This document shows positions 46,625 through 53,861 of a stretch of 64,000 nucleotides of DNA, piece after piece (within the stretch, counting starts at the first letter, position 1; each line of letters starts with the position of its first letter). A program made the translations under genes and the position numbers. The DNA lies in NCBI RefSeq assembly GCF_040448305.1, contig NZ_CP148752.1:2232001-2296000 (forward strand), written 5' to 3'. The DNA comes from Pseudomonas fluorescens (lineage in GTDB: Bacteria > Pseudomonadota > Gammaproteobacteria > Pseudomonadales > Pseudomonadaceae). The notes below the pieces were generated by a model. That model was not told the DNA's origin, did no database searches, and saw only the letters and a list, made by a program, of their open reading frames with translations.

Positions 46625-46641
46625 TTGCAAAACTTTTGCAA
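46625..46641. repeat. 17-base palindrome at the intron 3' side
   Basis: Perfect inverted repeat TTGCAAAA-C-TTTTGCAA, nine bases after the inferred end of the intron and ten bases before the stop of the truncated minus-strand gene. No function is assigned. Confidence 0.6.
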
Positions 46642-46650
46642 AAGCCCCAC

Positions 46651-46878
46651 TCAAAACGCCAGGTGCCATTGCTCGATCCAGCGGATGTACCCATCAACGT
46701 CCAGGCTGCCGTCTTTTTTCCAGATCGAAAACGCACTGTTGTCGAAGACGAACGACTGGCAGGCAGCAGCGACAATGCCCATGTCGTTTTGGCACGTGAA
46801 CGACACCGGCGCATGCCGCCCGGCAAGGAAGCGAGCCCCGTCCTGCCGGGTTTCGCCGATTGGTGTGTCGATAAGTAT
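46651..46878 (-). pseudogene. N-terminal remnant of a phage/plasmid-type protein (TGT/DpdA-like resemblance)
   Basis: A minus-strand frame of 75 codons without a standard start: it begins ATA-CTT-ATC where ATG would be expected. It reads LIDTPIGETRQDGARFLAGR, then VSFTCQNDMG, AAACQSFVFDNSAFSIWKK and LDVDGYIRWIEQWH, then stops at once. The DNSAF/DNGAF-x-x-W motif is what I recall from phage and plasmid proteins related to queuine tRNA-ribosyltransferases (DpdA-like). The protein should be several times longer, so only the 5' part survives, cut on the side next to the intron. Family assignment is tentative; coding character of the segment is clear. Confidence 0.5.
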
Positions 46879-47260
46879 TCACACGCAGTCTTCGTCCGCC
46901 AATCAACTGCAGGCTCAATGTTAATTTTGTTCAGGATTGTGTTCGGGACACTTGGCGCTGCGCTGGGTAAAGTCATGACCGCTCGCCCGGCCTGGTGTGT
47001 TTCAGATGGATTACTGAATGGCCAGCAACTGGTCAGGGTGGGCACCCATTCAGGCAAGATGCAGGCGACAAGCCAGTTAGTTCTGCTTCTGCATAACACC
47101 GACGCTGTTAAAGTCCCCGGTGATCCTGGTGACCCAGGCATCTGGTTCGGCTGTAGGCCCTGCCGCGCGAGTGAGGCCTCGCCACACTCCAATCATGTTG
47201 CGAGAGCCCGTAACATGTAACCATGTCGGCTCCCTGGTCAGCGAAAAACTGGTTAAGACT
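46879..47260. other. Non-coding or decayed stretch with short minus-strand fragments
   Basis: No intact gene. On the minus strand a start-less frame ending at 47077 reads HVTGSRNMIGVWRGLTRAAG and GDFNSVGVMQKQN, and a shorter one reads HDFTQRSAKCPEHNPEQN. Both look like pieces of former genes (the first faintly like a phage tail-fibre end). The two long overlapping frames here on opposite strands (46636-47220 plus, 46608-47192 minus) have no recognisable domain and I do not accept them. Confidence 0.4.
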
Positions 47261-48065
47261 TTAGATCAAACACGATCCCGCATTAGTTTCTAGCGAGCCG
47301 CCATCCGCAGTAATCTGACCGCTTGCACTTGTCCAACTCATGTCTCCCTGAAAGCAATGTAGAATAGTGCAATAAGTGGGCGCTCTTTTGTATGTTCCTT
47401 CGAGAACTTCACTGAAATAGTTCCGGCCTTCATTTCGCATGCCAGTGGACATTATGCGGCCCACGGTTTATCCAGCCGTCTCCGTTATTGTCGCGTGCAA
47501 CCGAAGCATTGTTAGATGTGTTAGTTGCGCAGTCGGTTTAACGGTCACCACGAGTGCCCCATCCGATTACGGCGTGATCTATTGCAACTGGCAGGCCGGT
47601 GCGGGTAAAGGTCGAGAAGTTTTCAGATGTCACAAAGTCTACGTTTGATCCCGCTTGCCATAGGAGGATAGATACCAGGGGGGGACTCGTCTTGGATAAT
47701 TACTCCCCTTGGAATCACCAGGGTGCTTGCTACGCACGTTCAAGCCCAAAGTAGCACGGTTCCGCCAGATGGGCCGAGAGCAGCAACTGCTTGTGCCACG
47801 AGGTACGAAAGGAATAAGAGAAGTTTCCTGGTCGGGATCAATCAGGCCTTTTACATGTGGAATAATTTCAGTCAGCTGAGTTGATTTACTATCAGTTATA
47901 TTAACCTCAAGTTATGTCGACCCCAAGACAAGGTTTTTTCAAGCTTTCTAAGTTGGATGAGTCGTGTCCAACTTGGCTAAATATAAAGCCAGTTGCGGCG
48001 CTACTGCGGTGCAGGACGATCGGACTACCATCAGGCTTCTTGTCGCTCTTGTGGGTGGCAGGCAT
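47261..48065 (-). pseudogene. Decayed minus-strand gene of unknown family
   Basis: About 800 bases that look like one former gene broken by several frameshifts and stops. It begins at 48065 with MPATHKSDKKPDGSPIVLHR and stops at 47907. The adjacent frame continues VNITDSKSTQLTEIIPHVKG and DPDQETSLIPFVPRGTSS. Further pieces are LVIPRGVIIQDESPPWYLSS, then DFVTSENFSTFTRTGLPVAI...VIGWGTRGDR, then after one in-frame TAA RDNNGDGWINRGPHNVHW. The last piece is NEGRNYFSEVLEGTYKRA...GGSLETNAGSCLI, ending at 47261. Base composition is lower in GC than the neighbours. I do not recognise the protein. The order of pieces is a reading, not proof. Confidence 0.45.
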
Positions 48066-48348
48066 AGCGATTGATTCAGGCAGGCACCACTAATGAAGGA
48101 GTCTATAGAAACTCTTGTTTTTTTTCCTCGTTTTTAACATTTTTCAGGCGCCAAATATTTGAACTTTGGAGTTGATCGAAAAGCGATTGGCCTTAGCACG
48201 ATTTATTCATACGCGTCATTACAAACTCAGCCATAAGTAAGAAAACGTCCAACTAGAACAAGCGGCGAGGAGTACTGCAACCCGACAAAAGCCAAAATAC
48301 TGACAACAAAAAACAGTCACATTCTCCCAATTAAGTCGGTGATATATC

Positions 48349-49005
48349 ATGATCAAGATCATGACCTACTTTTTAATTGGAGCTGTAACTGCAGGATGCA
48401 ACGGCATCGTAAAACCCGACTTTTCGGGTCCTGCCAATGATTCATACTTTTCAGTCTATTCGGGGTTTCCCGCACCGTATCTATACATGGCCTCGGCCGT
48501 GCAATGGAACGATGACTATGCGGTAACCACCCGCCACACTCCGTTCATCCCCAACGTGAAGTACAGCTGCAGCACAGGCTGCGATCTCGTCTTCATCCAG
48601 CACAAGGCCAGCGGCCGCTACCCATCATGGCGCGCACCGCGTGTGGGCGAGAGCATCACAGCCGTTGGGGCGAGTCCTTACCTAATGACCGCTACCGGGA
48701 AAGGCAAGGTGTATCAAACGCCGTTCGTCAATGCCGATGAACACAGCGGTGATCTCTATGCCATCCATGATGCCCCGCTGGTCAAGGGCATGTCGGGTGG
48801 GCCGGTCCTCACCAGTGACGGCTGTGTTGTCGGCATCAATATCGGTTTCTATTCAACCACTCTGAACGATGTGAGCAATAACTCCGGCGTAAAGGGGGCT
48901 GAGAGGATCAGCATTTTCATTCCTTATTCGATCATTCAGCGCGAGTGGGGGATATTGCAGGCAAAACTTAACGATCCACAGGGTGCGAGGTATGTGGTGA
49001 AGTAG
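48349..49005 (+). CDS. Trypsin-like serine peptidase, probable lipoprotein
   Basis: A 218-residue secreted S1-type peptidase. The N-terminus has a short hydrophobic segment ending AVTAGC (Cys17), a near-lipobox with Thr at -3. The catalytic triad can be read as His63 (VTTRHTPF), Asp79 (TGCDLVF) and Ser149 (VKGMSGGPVLTSDGC). A possible disulfide joins Cys74 and Cys78. GGTGA stands before the ATG at 48349; a second ATG at 48361 is possible. It lies alone in the island between a decayed gene and the second direct repeat. About 280 AT-rich bases upstream (48066-48348) hold no gene I can see. Target unknown. Confidence 0.75.
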   Translation: MIKIMTYFLIGAVTAGCNGIVKPDFSGPANDSYFSVYSGFPAPYLYMASAVQWNDDYAVTTRHTPFIPNVKYSCSTGCDLVFIQHKASGRYPSWRAPRVGESITAVGASPYLMTATGKGKVYQTPFVNADEHSGDLYAIHDAPLVKGMSGGPVLTSDGCVVGINIGFYSTTLNDVSNNSGVKGAERISIFIPYSIIQREWGILQAKLNDPQGARYVVK

Positions 49006-49029
49006 CTTTCAGCTATCAACCAAATGGCC

Positions 49030-49104
49030 ATCGTGCCTAACAAAAAAATCCGCTCTACCGGGCGGTCTGGAAGGGGTCACCGAAAGGTGGGCCCTTTTTT
49101 GTTG
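49030..49104 (+). repeat. Direct repeat 2 (partial tRNA-Val 3' end plus terminator copy)
   Basis: Matches 44622-44697 with about eight differences over 76 positions, including the tRNA-derived ATCG-GCCTA and the full terminator hairpin with six T. It has no tRNA body and ends the island-like segment. Its hairpin also terminates the peptidase gene. Confidence 0.75.
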
Positions 49105-49169
49105 AAATGTGAGCAGGGATGGAATCCCTTTAAAGGCGTGCGCTGGTAGTCAATTCTGCAAACAGGGCT

Positions 49170-49198
49170 ACAGGGTCATAATTGACGTATGACCCTGT
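49170..49198. repeat. 11-base inverted repeat downstream of the DUF1254 gene
   Basis: Perfect arms ACAGGGTCATA/TATGACCCTGT around ATTGACG. There is no T run, so it is either a factor-assisted terminator or a binding site. It lies 90 bases past the stop of the minus-strand DUF1254 gene. Confidence 0.6.
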
Positions 49199-49287
49199 GT
49201 TAAGACCGGATCGAATGCGCTTATTTCGCATCCGACTCCCCGTATCCTTTTGTTGGCCCCTGAGTGGGTGGCGGTACAACAACTTGC

Positions 49288-50712
49288 TCAATTGACTTTG
49301 ACGATCTCGGGCGGACTCCACGTCCCTTTGCCGGGAGGCAGGATGGAAGGCGCTTGCGTCTTCGGCCAATACAGCCGCATGACGAGGTAGATCAGATCAT
49401 TCGGTGCGGGCAGCCAGTTGCTTTCCTTATCCGTGCCCGGTGAATCCTTCTGGATGTACAGCGTCAACGAGCCGTCCGCATTCTTCTTCATCTCGGGCAG
49501 CATCGGCGAGTTGATGAGGTAGCGATTGATCGGATTTTTGATCAGCAGTTGCGATTTACCGTCGTACATGGTCACTGACCAGAAGGCGTTGACTGGCGGG
49601 AATTGTCCGGCGGGCAGGGTGATGGCGTAGTTGTGCTTGCTGCCGTCAAGCGGCTCGCCATCGGGCAGGGTTTTGGACAGCGGATACGTGGCTTCCTCGG
49701 CATCGTTGGCATAGATGCCCGCTTGCGCGACGGCGGCACGCTTGAGCCAGTCGCCGTTGTAGAAGGCGCTGTCGCCGCCGGCACCGACAATGTTCCAGCC
49801 ATTGATCTTCGTGCCGAGATTCTTGATCCCTTCCTCGACCTGTGCGTGCCCGGCCTGCATGCCCTGAACCACTGCGGCCTTTTGCTCGGCGGACAGGTCC
49901 TGGAAGTTGAAGTCCTTGCCAGCGCCAATGCCGATCCGGGCAAGTTTCTCCCGGATCGCCACTTCATCCGGTGAGGCCGGGGCGTACTGCAAGGCAAAGT
50001 CGAGATACTTGAAGAAGCCGGTCTTCGCGAGGTCCGTGTTGATCTTCGGGAAGTCGATCGCCGGCGCGGCAGGCGGCGCAGGTTGCTTGAGAAAGGCTGA
50101 CAGCGGCTGTGCCTTGTAGCCTGACTGGACCTTTATTACGTTCGGCAGGTCAGCCGGGTTGAAGAGCTGGGTGCGAAAGAGCGCAAAGGGGAATTGCGTG
50201 CCGGAACGAAAAACCTTCTTGATGCCCGGCGGGGTCGCACCCTTCCAGTCGGGTCCGACTACCATGTAGTCGCCAGCTTCGTTGCCGGTGGCGCGGCTGC
50301 CGATATAACCGTAGTTGTAGGTGTTGCCGTCGATGAGCTGAACCGAGTAATACCGCGGTTTCTCTACCGCCGGAACCGATAACACCATTGGCTCGCTGCG
50401 CAGGTCCATGAATAACATCGAATAGGGCGTGTCGCTGTTTGGCGATATTACAGCTGTGTCCATGTAGGTCGCGACATGGTGCAGGTTATGAATCTGGTTG
50501 AACGGCGCCTTGAACTGTCCGGAGTGTTTGTCTACGGCATAGTCGTACATGATCGCGTAGTTCATCACGATGGGCAGGCCGTAGATGTAGCCTTCCGTGG
50601 CGATAGCCTTCATTTCAGCGGGAGTGATATCAGCTGCGTGGGTGAAAGTGGATATGAATGACGCCAGCAATATCACCGTACCGCCAAGGGCTTTCGGTAG
50701 TGGGTTTTTCAT
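49288..50712 (-). CDS. DUF1254/DUF1214 domain exported protein
   Basis: A 474-residue protein with a Sec signal peptide (KNPLPKALGGTVILLASFIS, cleavage after THA). The DUF1254 domain covers about 45-180 (ATEGYIYGLPIVMNYAIMYD, SPNSDTPYSMLFMDLRSEPM). The DUF1214 domain covers about 340-455 (FPPVNAFWSVTMYDGKSQLL, SPGTDKESNWLPAP). Function of the family is unknown. The start at 50712 has GGAGA nine bases upstream; the ATG two codons earlier would be too close to it. It stands alone on the minus strand, and the gene boundary on its right is a 389-base gap. Confidence 0.88.
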   Translation of the reverse strand: MKNPLPKALGGTVILLASFISTFTHAADITPAEMKAIATEGYIYGLPIVMNYAIMYDYAVDKHSGQFKAPFNQIHNLHHVATYMDTAVISPNSDTPYSMLFMDLRSEPMVLSVPAVEKPRYYSVQLIDGNTYNYGYIGSRATGNEAGDYMVVGPDWKGATPPGIKKVFRSGTQFPFALFRTQLFNPADLPNVIKVQSGYKAQPLSAFLKQPAPPAAPAIDFPKINTDLAKTGFFKYLDFALQYAPASPDEVAIREKLARIGIGAGKDFNFQDLSAEQKAAVVQGMQAGHAQVEEGIKNLGTKINGWNIVGAGGDSAFYNGDWLKRAAVAQAGIYANDAEEATYPLSKTLPDGEPLDGSKHNYAITLPAGQFPPVNAFWSVTMYDGKSQLLIKNPINRYLINSPMLPEMKKNADGSLTLYIQKDSPGTDKESNWLPAPNDLIYLVMRLYWPKTQAPSILPPGKGTWSPPEIVKVN

Positions 50713-51101
50713 GAACATGCATCTCCATTCGTCAAGCCGGATAAGTGAGTAGGTACCAAGAATCATTACCGATCTTTGGGGGAAGCTGACTGTGGGGTTA
50801 TGTCTAGTTCATGGATTTTCAATCCACAAGTCATTGCGTGTTATTTGCTGAGCCTGGCATCCAGTTGGCAGTCACTTCGCTGTGTTTGAAAGATGAGATG
50901 CCCGGACAAGTAAAGTAGGACGGTATCTCGAAGCTCCGGCGCTGCAACACGCGATCTGTGCAAGCCACAAGCCACGGATGCGGGCGAATTCCTCGTTGTG
51001 TTTTGGCAGGCGACGAATGGCGGACCACTGAGAGTGATGGCCAGGATTCTTGGTCATTCGGGCGTAAACTAGTAGTGCTGCCTCATTGAAAGGAGCCGCC
51101 T
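50713..51101. other. Intergenic region without a recognisable gene
   Basis: Should hold the promoters of the divergent DUF1254 and small hypothetical genes. A minus-strand frame at 50872-51057 (NPGHHSQWSAIRRLPKHN) looks somewhat protein-like but has no ribosome site and no known domain. Nothing else is seen. Confidence 0.5.
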
Positions 51102-51296
51102 ATGAACGTCGATCAAATCATCAAACCGGCATCTGTGGACAAGGCTGTCTGGGATCAATACTTCTGCGCTGCATTGATTGCCGAAAGCAATTTGACTGCC
51201 CCGGTTGTTGGCGGGGCTACTCACGAAGACAGGCAGAACCTGTTGATCGAGAGGGCCAAAACACTCGCCGACAAAATGATGGAAAATCGAAAATAA
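51102..51296 (+). CDS. Small hypothetical protein (64 aa)
   Basis: A short soluble protein that starts MNVDQIIKPASVDKAVWDQY and ends KTLADKMMENRK. GAAAGGAG lies six bases before the ATG, which makes it a credible gene. It has no signal peptide, membrane segment or recognised domain and is mostly predicted helix. The hairpin at 51300 follows the stop after three bases. It stands between a DUF1254 gene and an exported carbonic anhydrase gene, both on the opposite strand. I do not know a function. Confidence 0.7.
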   Translation: MNVDQIIKPASVDKAVWDQYFCAALIAESNLTAPVVGGATHEDRQNLLIERAKTLADKMMENRK

Positions 51297-51299
51297 CCA

Positions 51300-51323
51300 G
51301 AGCCCAGCCGTCGCGCTGGGCTC
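51300..51323. terminator. Hairpin after the small hypothetical gene
   Basis: The stem GAGCCCAGC/GCTGGGCTC with loop CGTCGC starts three bases after the stop codon and is followed by only TT. A probable terminator, weak on the plus strand. Confidence 0.6.
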
Positions 51324-51371
51324 TTCGCATGTGCGGATATGCACCGATGCTGGTGATGTGCGCGTTGTGGG

Positions 51372-52124
51372 TCAAACGATCAGCTCTACCTTGCCACTTG
51401 CCAGACGATAGATACCGCCCACGATCTTCAGCGCGCCTTTGCTCTGCGCATCAGTCAGCAGTGGCGAGGCCTGTTTCAGGCTGTTGACCGAATTTTTGAC
51501 GTTTTGCGCGGTGGCGTTTTCCATCAGGTTCCCGGGCTGCTTGAGTACTGCCTCGACGGCTGACTTGAGTGCGTCAGTCAGTTTCGGGATATGGCCGGGG
51601 AAAATCGTCTGATCCTTGACGGCCTTGATACCGGCCTCGATGGCGCCGCAGCTCTCATGTCCAAGTACGAGAATCAGCGGGGCGCCAAGCACGGCAACCC
51701 CGTATTCAAGACTGGCCAAGCCTTCCGGGGTAACGAAGTTGCCGGCGACGCGGATGGAGAAAAGATCGCCTCGTGCGGTGTCAAACGCATATTCCGGAGC
51801 GATGCGCGAGTCAGAGCAGCTCAGCACGGCCACGAACGGATTCTGACCGGACACCAGGGCCTCTCGCTCCGCCTTGAAGTCATGCGTCTTGGAAGTACCG
51901 CTTACATATCGTTCATTGCCCTCCATCAGTCTTTTCAACGCCATATCGGGACTGATTACGTTTTGAGGTTTGGGTGGGGCTGACGTTTTTTCGGCTGCCT
52001 GGAGGATCTTGCCGGGCAGTGTGCCGGTCAGCAGCAGGGCGCCTGCGCTCAATCCGGCAAATTGTAGAAAACGACGACGGCCTGTTGTGTTTGAAGCAGA
52101 GCTTGAATCACATGATTCACACAT
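51372..52124 (-). CDS. Tat-exported beta-carbonic anhydrase
   Basis: A 250-residue beta-class carbonic anhydrase. The zinc ligands are Cys103 in CSDSR, His156 and Cys159 in GHESCG, with the Asp105-Arg107 pair that gates the active site. The N-terminus has a twin-arginine signal (GRRRFLQFAGLSAGALLLTG) at about 15-35, so the enzyme is folded inside and exported to the periplasm, where it would interconvert CO2 and bicarbonate. FSIRVAGNFVTPEGLASLEYG is the family core. It is a single gene on the minus strand. Confidence 0.93.
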   Translation of the reverse strand: MCESCDSSSASNTTGRRRFLQFAGLSAGALLLTGTLPGKILQAAEKTSAPPKPQNVISPDMALKRLMEGNERYVSGTSKTHDFKAEREALVSGQNPFVAVLSCSDSRIAPEYAFDTARGDLFSIRVAGNFVTPEGLASLEYGVAVLGAPLILVLGHESCGAIEAGIKAVKDQTIFPGHIPKLTDALKSAVEAVLKQPGNLMENATAQNVKNSVNSLKQASPLLTDAQSKGALKIVGGIYRLASGKVELIV

Positions 52125-52327
52125 GATTTTGTTTACTCAGTCCAATGCGGTGAGAGTGAGTTGCTGTCGGGGCCGGTACTGCCACGGACGCTCAATGCCA
52201 GCGCAGTGGAGTCTAGTTGGTCTGTCATTTTTTGTTCCGGACATTGTCCACAGGTGCCGTGCAAGCAGCCATTTCATGGGCTACTACTGACAGGCTCATA
52301 CAACTTCGACCTGGCAGGAGTTTCTCG

Positions 52328-52783
52328 ATGCTGACTCACTGGTTTCTGGCGGCGGTTCATCTTCTGGCATTGGCCCTGGGATTTTGGGCGGTGTTGGTTC
52401 GAGGCACGGCTTTTCGGCGTTTGGCCGACGGGGCGGCAGAAGTGCGCAGTGTTCTGATGGCGGACAATATCTGGGGTATTTCAGCTGTCGTTTTACTGAT
52501 CAGTGGGGGGATGCGAGCCTTTGGCGGGTACGAGAAAGGCACGGACTATTACCTGCATCAGCCGCTGTTTCATCTGAAGATGACGCTGTTTGTCCTGATC
52601 TTGCTGCTGGAAATTGCACCCATGGTGACGCTGATCAAATGGCGGATAGCGCTGAGCCGTAAAGTGGCGATCGATACCGGCCGGGCGAAGCTGTTTGCAC
52701 GGATCAGTCATATCGAGGCGTTGCTGGTGCTGCTGATGGTGGTGGCGGCGACTGGCATGGCACGTGGCGTGATGCTTGGTTAA
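52328..52783 (+). CDS. DUF2214 family inner-membrane protein
   Basis: A 151-residue protein with four predicted membrane helices: HWFLAAVHLLALALGFWAVL, WGISAVVLLISGG, FHLKMTLFVLILLLEIAPM and IEALLVLLMVVAATGMARG. These and the FGGYEKGTDYYL loop match DUF2214. CAGGAG lies before the ATG at 52328; the longer frame without ribosome site is discarded. A conserved His in helix 1 and another in the third helix (PLFHLKM) might bind heme, but this is speculation. No operon partner. Confidence 0.85.
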   Translation: MLTHWFLAAVHLLALALGFWAVLVRGTAFRRLADGAAEVRSVLMADNIWGISAVVLLISGGMRAFGGYEKGTDYYLHQPLFHLKMTLFVLILLLEIAPMVTLIKWRIALSRKVAIDTGRAKLFARISHIEALLVLLMVVAATGMARGVMLG

Positions 52784-52969
52784 CCACGCAGCGAACGCGT
52801 CCTTCCCTGGGGTAAACCAGAAACGTCTGACAGCAAAAGAGTGGAGCTTGCCGCTAGTATCGGCCCCTGAGGTTTGAGTGGGAGCGCAGGCGGAGGGCGA
52901 TGGGGGTGATGAATCTTTAGCCAGCCGTGGTTCCGGGCTGAACGGGCTGGCTACTGACTGCAGCAGAAT

Positions 52970-53161
52970 TCAGGGTTGCGGCTTTTCCGGGGCGGTGAGG
53001 CCGGCCTGAATGCGCTGATAAATTTCTTCACGATGCACTGCAACGTCCTTCGGGGCGTTGATGCCGATCCTGACTTGCTGGCCGCTTACGCCCAGGATGG
53101 TGATCGTAATGTCATCACCAATGTTTATGCTTTCACCGACTTTGCGGGTGAGTATCAGCAT
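52970..53161 (-). CDS. CsrA/Rsm-family RNA-binding regulator, RsmE type
   Basis: A 63-residue CsrA-family protein that binds GGA motifs in mRNA leaders and represses translation, titrated in pseudomonads by the Gac-controlled sRNAs. It begins MLILTRKVGESINIGDDITI and contains GVSGQQVRIGINAPKDVAVH with the RNA-contacting arginine, then REEIYQRI. The short Pro-rich tail and KVGESINIGD favour the RsmE paralogue over RsmA. AAGGAGA precedes the ATG at 53161; the ten-residue longer start reads through this ribosome site and is rejected. Confidence 0.95.
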   Translation of the reverse strand: MLILTRKVGESINIGDDITITILGVSGQQVRIGINAPKDVAVHREEIYQRIQAGLTAPEKPQP

Positions 53162-53411
53162 GGTCTTCTCCTTGATTGCTTTGTGGGGCACCTGATTCGG
53201 ACAGTGCAGAGGTCGGTGGTATGTATAGATTAGTGCGAAGTCTCACGGTTTGGGTGCCTCTTTCTGACGCGCAGACGCGGCATTAATTCCCAAGGCGTAA
53301 CTATACAGAGGCCGCAACCATCAATCTCGTTGTTTTGAGCCCATTTTACGGCACTCGCGAAGTATTCATGGATGTTAAAATCTCCGCTTTATGCATTTGG
53401 AGGGAAGCGTC

Positions 53412-53777
53412 GTGCGCAAAATGGTTTTGGTAATCGCGATATTGGCACTGGCGGGATGTGGTGAGGGCAGCAGTGTGGATGCGCCGAAGCCTAAGCCGGC
53501 CATGGCTGCCGTACCCGCGCCAGTGTCCGGCCCGCAATGGGATCTTGAAGTGCGAGGTGAAACCCCTCAAGCGGTCAGCGATCTGAGTGGCTGGCTGATC
53601 GAGCACAGCTTCATGTCCAGCGTCGTCAAGGAGAATGGAAATACCCGAGTCCTGATGGGGCCGTTCAATTCGAAAGCCGAAGCCGAAGCCAAGCAGGATG
53701 AAGTCCGCGCGGCGCTCACTCGCGCGAAGAAGCAGAACATCGAATTGCTGGTGCTTGAGCGTCCGGTCGCTCAATAA
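53412..53777 (+). CDS. SPOR-domain lipoprotein
   Basis: A 121-residue probable lipoprotein. A GTG start at 53412 behind GGAGGGAAG gives MRKMVLVIAILALAGC, whose LALAGC is a good lipobox. A short Pro/Ala linker follows. The C-terminal half has a SPOR fold (LSGWLIEHSFMSSVVKENGN, TRVLMGPFNSKAEAEAKQDE), which should bind septal peptidoglycan. The ATG at 53421 is an alternative that still keeps the lipobox. A terminator shared with endA on the other strand follows. Confidence 0.82.
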   Translation: MRKMVLVIAILALAGCGEGSSVDAPKPKPAMAAVPAPVSGPQWDLEVRGETPQAVSDLSGWLIEHSFMSSVVKENGNTRVLMGPFNSKAEAEAKQDEVRAALTRAKKQNIELLVLERPVAQ

Positions 53778-53801
53778 CGTTCTGTAGCGCAGGCGTTGAA
53801 G

Positions 53802-53850
53802 AAACAAAAAAGGCCTCGGGGTGTTTGGCTCCGAGGCCTTTTTTGTTTCA
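53802..53850. terminator. Bidirectional terminator between SPOR lipoprotein gene and endA
   Basis: AAACAAAAAAGGCCTCGG and CCGAGGCCTTTTTTGTTT pair around GGTGTTTGGCT. Both strands have a strong GC stem flanked by A or T runs, so it can end the two convergent genes. Confidence 0.95.
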
Positions 53851-53861
53851 TTGATCTGGAT

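Noticed and set aside
46608..47192. Two overlapping 194-codon frames on opposite strands right after the group II intron
   Set aside because: Neither has a domain, a ribosome site or normal composition, and one is antisense to the better-looking truncated gene at 46651-46878.
50872..51057. Minus-strand 61-codon frame (NPGHHSQWSAIRRL...) upstream of the small hypothetical gene
   Set aside because: Somewhat protein-like but without ribosome site, homology I recognise or conserved context.
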